From Verrucomicrobiaceae bacterium (GTDB lineage Bacteria > Verrucomicrobiota > Verrucomicrobiia > Verrucomicrobiales > Verrucomicrobiaceae), in NCBI GenBank assembly GCA_947507875.1, contig CANNQP010000011.1, positions 1-64,000 on the forward strand: a DNA stretch of 64,000 nt, read 5' to 3'. Both the position numbers and the translations under genes were made by a program. Each line of letters begins with the position of its first letter. Positions within the stretch are counted from its first letter, which is position 1. Shown one piece after another: positions 36,716 to 43,753 of this stretch. A model generated the notes under the pieces. It did not search any database. It had not been told where the DNA came from and saw only the letters and a program-made list of their open reading frames with translations.

Positions 36716-37582
36716 TCAACCTTCCCCCTCCGCACCCCGCTTTCGGCCATGCAGCTTTTTCAGATACGCGTTGTCCGGCATGGGCTTCACGGGGCGTTCG
36801 GGGGTGGCGATCATTTGTTTCATGCGCTCGCCGCTGCTGGAGATCAGCTCGTGGATGATCTGGGCCTCGGGCAGGTTCTTCCAATACTTCTGCGGCATCT
36901 CGGACTGCATGGCCTGCACCTTCAGCCGCGCGGGATTGAAGATGCTGCGGTAATAGGTGCGCCAGAGGTCGTCGTGCGCGTCGGCATCGGGCACTTCGCT
37001 TTGGGAAACGCCGGGGCTGAAGGTGAGGTCCTGGCCGTCCCAGTGGGCGCATTCGTGCGGGGTCAAAATGGACCAGTCCATGCTGGCGAAGCGCTTGCGA
37101 AAGAACGGCGTGGCGAGCTGGACGATGCGATACTCGGGCTCAAACCAAGCCACGAACTGCTCGCGTTGCGTGGCTTCATCCACCCCGATGAGCCGGAAGC
37201 GGACAAAGGCATGCATCTTGTGGATGTCGCGCCCGATGGCCTTGGCCCAGACCTGGCACTGGCGCGTGTCGGGGTCGGCAGGATGGCTGAGCAAATGGCG
37301 CTCGCCACCCCAGGTGAGCCGATAGAGCAGGCGGTAAAGGATGGCAAAGCGGCGTGCATCGGTATGCGCGCAGACACTGGCGGCCAGGTTCAGGAACTCC
37401 GCAGGCACCTTGATGTCCGTGGGCGGTCGGGCCGTGTAGGCGGCGGGCTCTTCCATGAGCAGCGCCGGGGTCTGGGTGGCATCGCACCAATCCACGTGCT
37501 CGGGGCGAATGCCACGCTGGAGAAGCTCGCGAGCTTGGCCGCGCCAGGCGGAAAAGGTCGGCTGGATGGTGGCCGTGATCAT
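36716..37582 (-). CDS. Putative DNA metabolism protein (TIGR03915/DUF4130 family), partner of a radical SAM enzyme
   Basis: 288 residues. Family blocks are clear: FRWEARxLL-type start FSAWRGQARELLQRGI, then the DUF4130 core with RRFAILYRLLYRLTWG, IHKMHAFVRFRL, FVAWFEPEYRIVQLATPFF and MDWSILTPHECAHWDG. In many bacteria this protein is fused at its C-terminus to a family-4-like uracil-DNA glycosylase domain; here the protein ends after YLKKLHGRKRGAEGEG and no such domain is present. The start codon overlaps the stop of the upstream radical SAM gene (ATGA, 37579-37582), indicating translational coupling. The biochemical role is unknown; repair or modification of DNA bases is inferred from the family context. 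Confidence 0.9.
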   Translation of the reverse strand: MITATIQPTFSAWRGQARELLQRGIRPEHVDWCDATQTPALLMEEPAAYTARPPTDIKVPAEFLNLAASVCAHTDARRFAILYRLLYRLTWGGERHLLSHPADPDTRQCQVWAKAIGRDIHKMHAFVRFRLIGVDEATQREQFVAWFEPEYRIVQLATPFFRKRFASMDWSILTPHECAHWDGQDLTFSPGVSQSEVPDADAHDDLWRTYYRSIFNPARLKVQAMQSEMPQKYWKNLPEAQIIHELISSSGERMKQMIATPERPVKPMPDNAYLKKLHGRKRGAEGEG

Positions 37583-38886
37583 AGCTGCCCGCTCAGGGCC
37601 ATGAGCGCGTCCTGCGGCGTGGCAGGAGGCGGCGCGTTGAAGTTCAGCTCGAGCTGGCGCGGCGCGGGGAGAAACCGATGCCGCAGGTTCGCAGCCTCCA
37701 GCACCGCCACGCGCGGCGTGTGATCGGCCGCGATGATGAAGGGCAGCACTTTTTTCAGACTGACCCTCATGCGCTGGAGGTCGATCAGGCGCAGCCGCGA
37801 ATGCCGGCGGGCGGCGACGATGCGCTCCACATTCACCGTGCCAAGGCCGGGGATGCGCCAGAGCAGCTCACGCGGCGCGCGGTTGATATCGACGGGAAAC
37901 AGAGGCCGATTTCGCAGTGCCCAGGCGAGCTTGGGATCGAGCTCCAGATCGAGGTTCGGGTCCTCGCGCGGCAGGAGTTCACCGACGTCAAAGCCATAGA
38001 AGCGCAGCAACCAGTCGGCCTGGTAAAGGCGGTGCTCGCGGACAAGCGGCGGCGGCTTGATGGGCAGCAGCACACTGGGCTCGGGGATGGGGCTGAAGCC
38101 GCTGTAATACACGCGGCGCAGGCGGTAATCGCGGTAAAGCTCATCCGCCCGGGCGAGCACCAAAGCATCGCTGGATTCATCGGCGCCCACGATCATCTGG
38201 GTGCTCTGGCCGGTGGCAAAGACGGGCGCTTTGGCCCGTGGTGCGTTGCGAATCTGGCTCGCTTCTTTGCGTGCGGAGACCGTCTCTTCGATCTTCGCGC
38301 GGATGCCGCCCATGGCCTGCTTGGTGTTCGCCAGATTCTTTTCCGGAGCCAGCTTGTCCAAGCCCTCCTGCGTGGGCAGCTCAACATTGATGCTGATGCG
38401 GTCCGCGTAGCGCCCGGCTTTTTCGATGAGCTCCTGCGAGGCTTCCGGGATGGTTTTGAGATGGATGTAACCCCGGAAGTGATGCACCTCGCGCAGCTGG
38501 CGGGCGACCTCGATGACCTGCTCCATGGTGAAGTCCGCGCTGCGCACGATGCCGCTGCTGAGGAAGAGGCCTTCGATGTAGTTCCGCTTGTAGAAATCCA
38601 GCGTGAGCTGCACGACTTCCTCCGGCGTGAAGCGCGCGCGCTGCACATTGCTGGAGCGGCGATTGATGCAGTAGTGGCAGTCGTAGAGGCAGGCGTTGGT
38701 GAGCAGGACCTTGAGCAGCGACACACAACGCCCATCCGGCGTGTAGCTGTGGCAAATGCCCATGCCACCGGTGGAGCCGATGCCTTTGCCATCTCGGGAA
38801 TCTTTCCGTGCCGCTCCCGAGCTGGCGCACGAGGCGTCATACTTCGCGGCATCGGCCAGGATTTCGAGTTTGCGGGTAAGCTCCAT
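37579..38886 (-). CDS. Putative DNA modification/repair radical SAM protein (TIGR03916 family)
   Basis: 435 residues. The start matches the family opening (KLEILADAAKYDASC with SSG following). The iron-sulfur motif CLYDCHYC gives Cys 66, 70 and 73 (CxxxCxxC), followed by the radical SAM barrel: GLFLSSGI, YIHLKTIP, SINVELPT and a late QMIVGADESSD segment. The C-terminal ~110 residues contain a ComEA-like helix-hairpin-helix, PVDINRAPRELLWRIPGLG with VNVERIVAARR, suited to DNA binding. It is coupled by a 4-nt overlap to the TIGR03915 gene. A LexA-like palindrome abuts the ATG, leaving no room for a normal ribosome-binding site, so a leaderless transcript is possible. Confidence 0.92.
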   Translation of the reverse strand: MELTRKLEILADAAKYDASCASSGAARKDSRDGKGIGSTGGMGICHSYTPDGRCVSLLKVLLTNACLYDCHYCINRRSSNVQRARFTPEEVVQLTLDFYKRNYIEGLFLSSGIVRSADFTMEQVIEVARQLREVHHFRGYIHLKTIPEASQELIEKAGRYADRISINVELPTQEGLDKLAPEKNLANTKQAMGGIRAKIEETVSARKEASQIRNAPRAKAPVFATGQSTQMIVGADESSDALVLARADELYRDYRLRRVYYSGFSPIPEPSVLLPIKPPPLVREHRLYQADWLLRFYGFDVGELLPREDPNLDLELDPKLAWALRNRPLFPVDINRAPRELLWRIPGLGTVNVERIVAARRHSRLRLIDLQRMRVSLKKVLPFIIAADHTPRVAVLEAANLRHRFLPAPRQLELNFNAPPPATPQDALMALSGQL

Positions 38887-38887
38887 G

Positions 38888-38901
38888 CGTTCAAATGAAC
38901 G
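38888..38901. promoter_or_regulatory. LexA-like operator 1 (CGTTC-AAAT-GAACG)
   Basis: A 16-bp sequence with perfect 7-bp arms, GCGTTCA-AA-TGAACGC, spans 38887-38902, ending one base from the ATG at 38886. Its core GTTC-N4-GAAC matches the Verrucomicrobia LexA consensus TGTTC-N4-GAACA except for the outermost T and A. A weak -35-like TTGAGC lies about 17 nt before TAAGCG/AAGCGT upstream, which would place the operator over the transcription start. Confidence 0.7.
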
Positions 38902-38948
38902 CTTACGCTTAAACCATGCTCAGCGATGCTCAACCTCTAGGTTCCGCT

Positions 38949-38962
38949 TTTTCAAATGAACG
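38949..38962. promoter_or_regulatory. LexA-like operator 2, imperfect (TTTTC-AAAT-GAACG)
   Basis: This shares the AAAT spacer and GAACG half-site with operator 1 and is centred 61 bp from it. It mismatches the LexA consensus at position 2 (T for G) and at the last base. It also lies inside a larger inverted repeat GGTTCCG (38940-38946) / CGGAACC (38961-38967), which gives an alternative hairpin interpretation. Confidence 0.45.
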
Positions 38963-38992
38963 GAACCCAGGCTGGCAGAGATGCGCCGATCT

Positions 38993-39931
38993 TCAGTGCA
39001 TTTCCACCGCGACCTCACCGAGGCCTTTGCGGTAGTAGTTGAACTGCACGTTTTGATGATCCGCCAGGAGTGACATCGGCACGCTGCTGTCCACGATGCG
39101 TTTGGAGATCATCAGCGCGGTCAGGCGCTGCCCCAGCGGGTTGTCGTGCATGCCCGCGTGCCAGATGCTGACCTTCTCCGCCATCCAGGTTTCTTTCGGA
39201 CCCACGGTGATGGCCATCTGCGGGACCATGGTGATGTTACCGCCACCGGAAGTGCGCGCGTTTTGCGCCAGGGTGATGGGGTGCAAATCGACGATGCGAG
39301 TGCCGAGCTTGCGGTATTCGGCCGCAGGAGGCGGTTCATTCTTCCATTTCCCCGCACGCTTCACAGGATCGTTGAAGGCCCAGTGCTTGATGTCTCCCTG
39401 GCCGCCCTGCATGACGATGCATCGCACGCCGCTGCTCCAGCTTTTGATGTAGGCGCTGGTGTCCGCCTTGGGGAAATGCAGCTGGCTGTCCGGCATGACG
39501 AGCTTTTTCTGGATGCGGTCAAAGCACAGCTCACGGTCGGCTTTCTCAAAAGACAGCGGGTGATCCATGCTGACCTCCTTTTTGGTATCCGGGTCATACC
39601 ACTCATCCATGCCCCAGAAGTGTCCGTCCTTGATGGAGAGGCCGAGTTCATTCACCAGACGTGCCACGAGAGGCAACTGCTCCGTCGGGCCGATGGGGCC
39701 GCAGATGCCCGCAGGATTGTCCGGCGTGGCTTGACGCCAAGCGTGGATGTATTCCAAAGCCTCGGCCAAATAAAATTCCTCCAGCGTGTCATACATGACC
39801 ACTTTGAATCCGGGGCGGGAGAGCTGGCGAAGATCGCGCTCCGTCAGACGGGCCGCGTCATTGATCAGGGAATGGTCGAGCGTGGTGTAGTCCCACCAGT
39901 CGGGGGCGATGTGGCTGAGTTTGCGGGCCAT
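38993..39931 (-). CDS. NagB-like glucosamine-6-phosphate deaminase/isomerase family protein
   Basis: 312 residues from the ATG at 39931 (the frame extends 14 codons further). The NagB-type fold is indicated by [19 protein letters not shown] near 45, [14 protein letters not shown] near 100, where Asp/Glu of the active site sit, and the block [16 protein letters not shown] near 180. That block corresponds to the NagB GxGxDGHIAFNEP motif, with D-I-K-H instead of D-G-H. A later [17 protein letters not shown] segment near 245 fits the family's allosteric/phosphate-binding loop. It probably isomerises or deaminates a sugar phosphate. The altered motif makes the exact substrate uncertain. No other amino-sugar genes are nearby. 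Confidence 0.85.
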   Translation of the reverse strand: MARKLSHIAPDWWDYTTLDHSLINDAARLTERDLRQLSRPGFKVVMYDTLEEFYLAEALEYIHAWRQATPDNPAGICGPIGPTEQLPLVARLVNELGLSIKDGHFWGMDEWYDPDTKKEVSMDHPLSFEKADRELCFDRIQKKLVMPDSQLHFPKADTSAYIKSWSSGVRCIVMQGGQGDIKHWAFNDPVKRAGKWKNEPPPAAEYRKLGTRIVDLHPITLAQNARTSGGGNITMVPQMAITVGPKETWMAEKVSIWHAGMHDNPLGQRLTALMISKRIVDSSVPMSLLADHQNVQFNYYRKGLGEVAVEMH

Positions 39932-40106
39932 GGCGTGTTCGGAGGTGGAGGATTTGAGGGAGACGGAAGGCAACCGTCGTATTTATCGAGTATCATCAGC
40001 CACAGGGGCTTTTGCCAAGCCCGGACCGAGCTAGGGTGGTGTTTTTTCCCTCGCCAGAAGAAGCCGTAGGATTTAGATGCGCGCTAGCCAAATTCCCTTC
40101 TGCGTC

Positions 40107-40496
40107 ATGAACGAAACTTCTCCAGTGTCTCCGTCGAACTTCAGCGCTCCCCCCTCAAATGATTCCTTTCAAACGGCCAAGGCCAGTGCGCTCAAAGCAG
40201 CCGAGGAACTTCGCGCCGCTGCCGCCCAAAAAGCAACCGAACTGCGCCAGGCGGCCGAGGCACGCGCCCAGACGCTGAAAAACTCCGCCGAACAAAAGGC
40301 CTCCGAGCTGAAAACCGAGCTGCAGGACAAGTCCGATGACTTACGCGCTTTTGCCGATGAAGCCCTCGGTCAGGCTCAACAGCAGTATGAAACCCTCATG
40401 ACCGAGGCAGAAAAGCTAGCTCGGGAAAAACCCCGCCAAGCTCTCATCACTGCGTTTGGAATCGGTCTCGTGGTCGGTTTGCTGCTGCGTCGCTGA
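40107..40496 (+). CDS. ElaB/YqjD (DUF883)-like membrane-anchored helical protein
   Basis: 129 residues from the ATG at 40107. The middle (~25-105) is a long Ala/Glu/Lys-rich amphipathic helix or coiled coil with heptad-like repeats (ALKAAEELRAAAAQKATEL, KASELKTELQDKSDDL). The C-terminus is a single membrane anchor in REKPRQALITAFGIGLVVG, ending LLLRR. This matches the ElaB/YqjD/YgaM family, where E. coli YqjD attaches ribosomes to the inner membrane in stationary phase. It is followed by YqjE-like and YqjK-like genes, the same order as the E. coli yqjDEK locus, which strengthens the assignment. Confidence 0.82.
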   Translation: MNETSPVSPSNFSAPPSNDSFQTAKASALKAAEELRAAAAQKATELRQAAEARAQTLKNSAEQKASELKTELQDKSDDLRAFADEALGQAQQQYETLMTEAEKLAREKPRQALITAFGIGLVVGLLLRR

Positions 40497-40610
40497 GCCT
40501 TCCGCCCTCTTGCATTAGGTTGAGAGGATGGAGCTCGGCATGCCAACTCCTAATCCATTTGCCCCCAACCTTCTCTTTTGCCCTCATTTCTCTGCCCAAA
40601 GCCGCACACC

Positions 40611-41000
40611 ATGATGGATCTGGAAGTCTCACGCCTGAAATCTCTGCTGCGCGCACTGGCGCTTTATGGAGAGGCGCGCGGACGCCTGCTCCAAATTGAA
40701 GCACAGGAGGCTGGGGTGAAGTTCACCAGCCTCATCGTACTGGCCTGCATCACCGCAGGTTTTCTGCTCTGTGGTTGGCTCTTGGCCGCCCCTGCCCTCG
40801 TCTGGCTGGTGGCTCACACGCAGGGCTGGCCCTGGTGGAAAGTGGCCCTTGGCGCGGCAGGACTGCATCTTTTCTTTGGCTTCATCATCCTGCTGCGTCT
40901 GCGCCATCTGGCATGCAGGCTTCAGGTTTTTGAAGAGACCTTCAAACAATTTCAGCACGACCGTGAATGGCTAGGAAGCAATCCACCCCCACCCCACTGA
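40611..41000 (+). CDS. YqjE-like phage-holin-superfamily membrane protein
   Basis: 129 residues from the ATG at 40611 (or the next codon). Two membrane helices (~40-65 and ~75-98) are separated by a short Trp-rich loop (HTQGWPWWKVALG). Cytoplasmic helical ends include RLQVFEETFKQFQHDREWL. The pattern matches the holin-superfamily III / YqjE family (Phage_holin_3_6). Such proteins are chromosomal and not phage lysis genes; no phage genes are nearby. The 3' end overlaps the next gene by 34 nt. Confidence 0.8.
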   Translation: MMDLEVSRLKSLLRALALYGEARGRLLQIEAQEAGVKFTSLIVLACITAGFLLCGWLLAAPALVWLVAHTQGWPWWKVALGAAGLHLFFGFIILLRLRHLACRLQVFEETFKQFQHDREWLGSNPPPPH

Positions 41001-41398
41001 CGCCCAAGCAACAGGCTCTGCGTGATCTTGATGCGGCACGTGTCCTTATCGGTGCGCACGTTCAACTCGCCTCCGAAGCCTGGAACCCGCGTTTGCTGCT
41101 GCGGCATTCAGTGCAAAAGCATGTCTGGGCCTGGACCGCTGCCGCTGGAGTCAGCGGACTCTTGCTGCTGAAGCTGCTGCTGCCATCACGCCCTGGGAAA
41201 TTTGATCGTGACATCGCCGGTGCATCCGATAGAAAAAATGGATTTATGGCCCTGCTTTTCGCACCCATGGCCGGTCTCGCCCGCCAAGCTGCGCTGAAGT
41301 ACGGCTCCCAGTTCCTGCAAACTTACCTGACCCAGCAACTCTCCAAGCACGTGGCCCCTATGCCCCCCACGTCCGAAGATCCCCCAGCCCATGTCTGA
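40967..41398 (+). CDS. YqjK-like small membrane protein
   Basis: 143 residues. It has a basic N-terminus with LTPKQQALRDLDAARVLIGAH, one membrane segment at ~57-72 (WTAAAGVSGLLLLKLLLP) and a second hydrophobic patch near 95-105. The end is Pro-rich. No Pfam family is certain. Position after YqjD- and YqjE-like genes and similar size suggest a YqjK counterpart. It overlaps the upstream gene by 34 nt and the downstream pilT gene by 8 nt, so translation of the four genes is probably coupled. Confidence 0.72.
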   Translation: MARKQSTPTPLTPKQQALRDLDAARVLIGAHVQLASEAWNPRLLLRHSVQKHVWAWTAAAGVSGLLLLKLLLPSRPGKFDRDIAGASDRKNGFMALLFAPMAGLARQAALKYGSQFLQTYLTQQLSKHVAPMPPTSEDPPAHV

Positions 41399-42503
41399 CC
41401 AAGCCGCCGCCCCTGCCGAAGACCTCGTGCCCGTTTTGGGCTCCGTCGATGACTACCTGCGCTTTTGCATGCAGTATGACGCCTCTGACCTGCACCTGGC
41501 CACTGCCTGCCAGCCCATCTGGAGACGCTACGGCCAGCTCGGCCCCATCTGGCACAATGGTGCCTTGCTCACCGCCGAAGACACACGCCGCCTCGCCTAC
41601 GGCTTCCTGAGTGAGGATAAAATCAAACGCCTGGAAGAGAAGGGTGACGTGGACTTTGCCTACTCGACCGATTTCGGCCGCTTCCGTGCGTCGGTCGTCC
41701 ATCAGCGCCTTGGCATCGACATCACCTTCCGCATCATCAGCACCCATGTCCGCACGATTGAGGAGCTGGACCTGCCTGAAACCGTCCGCACCCTGATCCG
41801 CTACCACAACGGCCTCGTGCTCGTCACCGGCCCCGTGGGTTGCGGCAAATCCACGACCCTCGCCGCTCTGGTGGATGCCATCAACAAAGAGCGCCAGGAC
41901 CACATCATCACCCTCGAAGAGCCGATCGAATACGTCATTGAGCCCAAAGGCTGCCACGTGAACCAGCGCGAAGTCGGCACGCACACTCAATCCTTTGCCG
42001 CAGCGCTGCGCGGAGCTCTGCGTGAGGACCCGGACATCATCATGGTGGGGGAAATGCGCGACCTGGAGACCATCTCCCTCGCCATCACCGCTGCGGAAAC
42101 AGGTCACTTGGTGCTTGGCACTCTGCATACCGGCAACTCCGCACGAACTTTGGATCGTGTGCTCGACGTGTTCCCCCCCGACCAACGCGACCAGATCCGC
42201 ATCATGGTGTCCGAATCCCTGCGTGGCATCCTATCCCAACAGCTCGTGCCCAAAGCCGATGGCAATGGGCGCGCGATGGCGCTGGAGCTGCTGGTGAATA
42301 CCCCAGCCGTGGCAGCCTGTATCCGCGATGGCAAAACCTTCATGCTCAATGGCGTCATGCAAACCGGCAAAAACGTTGGCATGATCACCATGGACGATTC
42401 TCTGCGCAATCTTTACACCAAAGGCCTCATCACCCGCGAGGAATGTGAGTCCCGCTCCGAAGACAAGCAGCAGATGAAGCTCTTCTTTGATAGCCTGAAG
42501 TAA
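41391..42503 (+). CDS. pilT: PilT-type twitching motility ATPase (first copy)
   Basis: 370 residues. It has the PilT N-terminal PAS-like domain with YDASDLHLATACQP near 29, Walker A GPVGCGKST near 146-154, the Asp box HIITLEEPIEYV near 168, Walker B region EDPDIIMVGEMRDLETI near 207 and the His box AAETGHLVLGTLHT near 230. This is the retraction-type GspE family. The PilT C-terminal AIRNLIRE-type motif is only loosely present as ACIRDGKTF near 304, so it is a divergent PilT/PilU-like protein. It begins inside the 3' end of the YqjK-like gene and is followed by a second copy 54 nt later. Confidence 0.92.
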   Translation: MSDQAAAPAEDLVPVLGSVDDYLRFCMQYDASDLHLATACQPIWRRYGQLGPIWHNGALLTAEDTRRLAYGFLSEDKIKRLEEKGDVDFAYSTDFGRFRASVVHQRLGIDITFRIISTHVRTIEELDLPETVRTLIRYHNGLVLVTGPVGCGKSTTLAALVDAINKERQDHIITLEEPIEYVIEPKGCHVNQREVGTHTQSFAAALRGALREDPDIIMVGEMRDLETISLAITAAETGHLVLGTLHTGNSARTLDRVLDVFPPDQRDQIRIMVSESLRGILSQQLVPKADGNGRAMALELLVNTPAVAACIRDGKTFMLNGVMQTGKNVGMITMDDSLRNLYTKGLITREECESRSEDKQQMKLFFDSLK

Positions 42504-42557
42504 TCTAGGCACGCCGCAGCCCACCACCCCCACGCGCTAACTCCGTCTTTCACGATC

Positions 42558-43667
42558 ATGCCAGTCATCGACCAGCTTTTCCAGACCCTCATCGACCTCG
42601 GCGGCTCTGACCTCCACCTCAGCCAGGGACAGCCGGCCAAAGTCCGCGTCCACGGCAGCATCAAGCCCATCGCCTCCGACATCCTGACCGCCGAAACCAT
42701 GGAGCTCATGATGCAGGAAATCTGCGACCCCAAGAGCTGGGAGCGCTACGTGCAGAAGGGCGACCTCGACTTCGCCTACGAGATGGATGCTGAGCACCGC
42801 TTCCGTTGCAATTACCTGAAGCAGCAGAATGGCTATGCCTGCGTCTTCCGTATCATTCCGACCAAAATCGCCAGCCTGGAGCAGCTTGGCATTCCCCAAG
42901 TGGTGAAGGAATTCGGCCACCTACGCAGCGGGCTTGTACTCGTCACCGGTCCCACGGGTTCGGGCAAGTCCACCACGCTCGCGGCCCTGCTGGACTACAT
43001 CAACACGAACTTCCGGCGCCACATCATCACCGTCGAGGAGCCCATCGAGTTCGTTCACCGCAACAAAAAGAGCATCATCACCCAGCGTGAGGTGCCCATT
43101 CAGACCCCTTCCTTCGCCGATGGTCTGCGCGCGGCGTTGCGTCAGGATGCCGACATCGTGCTCGTGGGGGAAATGCGTGACCTGGAGACCATCTCCCTCG
43201 CCCTTACCGCTGCGGAAACGGGTCTGCTCGTCTTCGGCACCCTGCACACGAACAATGCCCGCAAGACGGTGGACCGTATCATCGACGTCTTCCCCGCGGA
43301 ACAACAAAGCCAAGTGCGCACCATGCTCGCCGCCTCGCTGAAAGGCGTGGTGGCCCAGCTGCTCATGAAAAAGGCCGACGGCAAAGGCCGTGCCGCCGTG
43401 AATGAAATCATGATCTCCACCCCAGCCGTGGGCGCGATCATCCGTGAAGGTGCCACACAGAAGCTCTACGACGTCATCATCGGTGGTAAAGCGCTGGGCA
43501 TGCAGTTCATGGACGACAGCATCTGGCAAAAACTGCGCGATGGCTACATCACCCCCATGGAGGCCTACATGAAAGCCATCGACAAAGGTCGCTTCAAAGC
43601 CTTCCTGCCCCCGGAAGAGCAGGCCATCGCCAACGCAGGTGGGGGCGAGGACAGCAAGAAGAAGTGA
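42558..43667 (+). CDS. pilT: PilT-type twitching motility ATPase (second copy)
   Basis: 369 residues. N-terminal GGSDLHLSQGQPAKVRVHG near 14-32, Walker A GPTGSGKST near 132-140, Asp box HIITVEEPIEFVHR near 155, Walker B region LVGEMRDLETI near 200 and His box LTAAETGLLVFGTLHT near 215 are all canonical. The C-terminal block AIIREGATQKLYD near 293 is nearer to the PilT consensus AIRNLIREGK than the first copy's. It drives pilus depolymerisation for twitching and adhesion. Two adjacent retraction ATPases parallel the PilT/PilU pair of proteobacteria. A terminator follows the gene. Confidence 0.94.
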   Translation: MPVIDQLFQTLIDLGGSDLHLSQGQPAKVRVHGSIKPIASDILTAETMELMMQEICDPKSWERYVQKGDLDFAYEMDAEHRFRCNYLKQQNGYACVFRIIPTKIASLEQLGIPQVVKEFGHLRSGLVLVTGPTGSGKSTTLAALLDYINTNFRRHIITVEEPIEFVHRNKKSIITQREVPIQTPSFADGLRAALRQDADIVLVGEMRDLETISLALTAAETGLLVFGTLHTNNARKTVDRIIDVFPAEQQSQVRTMLAASLKGVVAQLLMKKADGKGRAAVNEIMISTPAVGAIIREGATQKLYDVIIGGKALGMQFMDDSIWQKLRDGYITPMEAYMKAIDKGRFKAFLPPEEQAIANAGGGEDSKKK

Positions 43668-43715
43668 GGCAAGCGCATGCTGGAGCCCGACTTGTTACGC
43701 AAGCGGGCTTGTCTG

Positions 43716-43747
43716 ATCTCGGGGCCTGATCGCCCCGAGATTTTTTT
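43716..43747 (+). terminator. Rho-independent terminator after the pilT operon
   Basis: A 10-bp perfect stem ATCTCGGGGC (43716-43725) / GCCCCGAGAT (43732-43741) with a 6-nt loop runs into seven T residues. Confidence 0.93.
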
Positions 43748-43753
43748 GACCAC

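Noticed and set aside
37678-38898. 406-codon plus-strand frame opposite the radical SAM gene
   Set aside because: Antisense shadow of a gene with conserved cysteine motif and helix-hairpin-helix.
40611-41000. Prophage hypothesis based on a holin-superfamily protein
   Set aside because: No other phage genes nearby; the YqjD/YqjE/YqjK-like gene order explains the protein as chromosomal.
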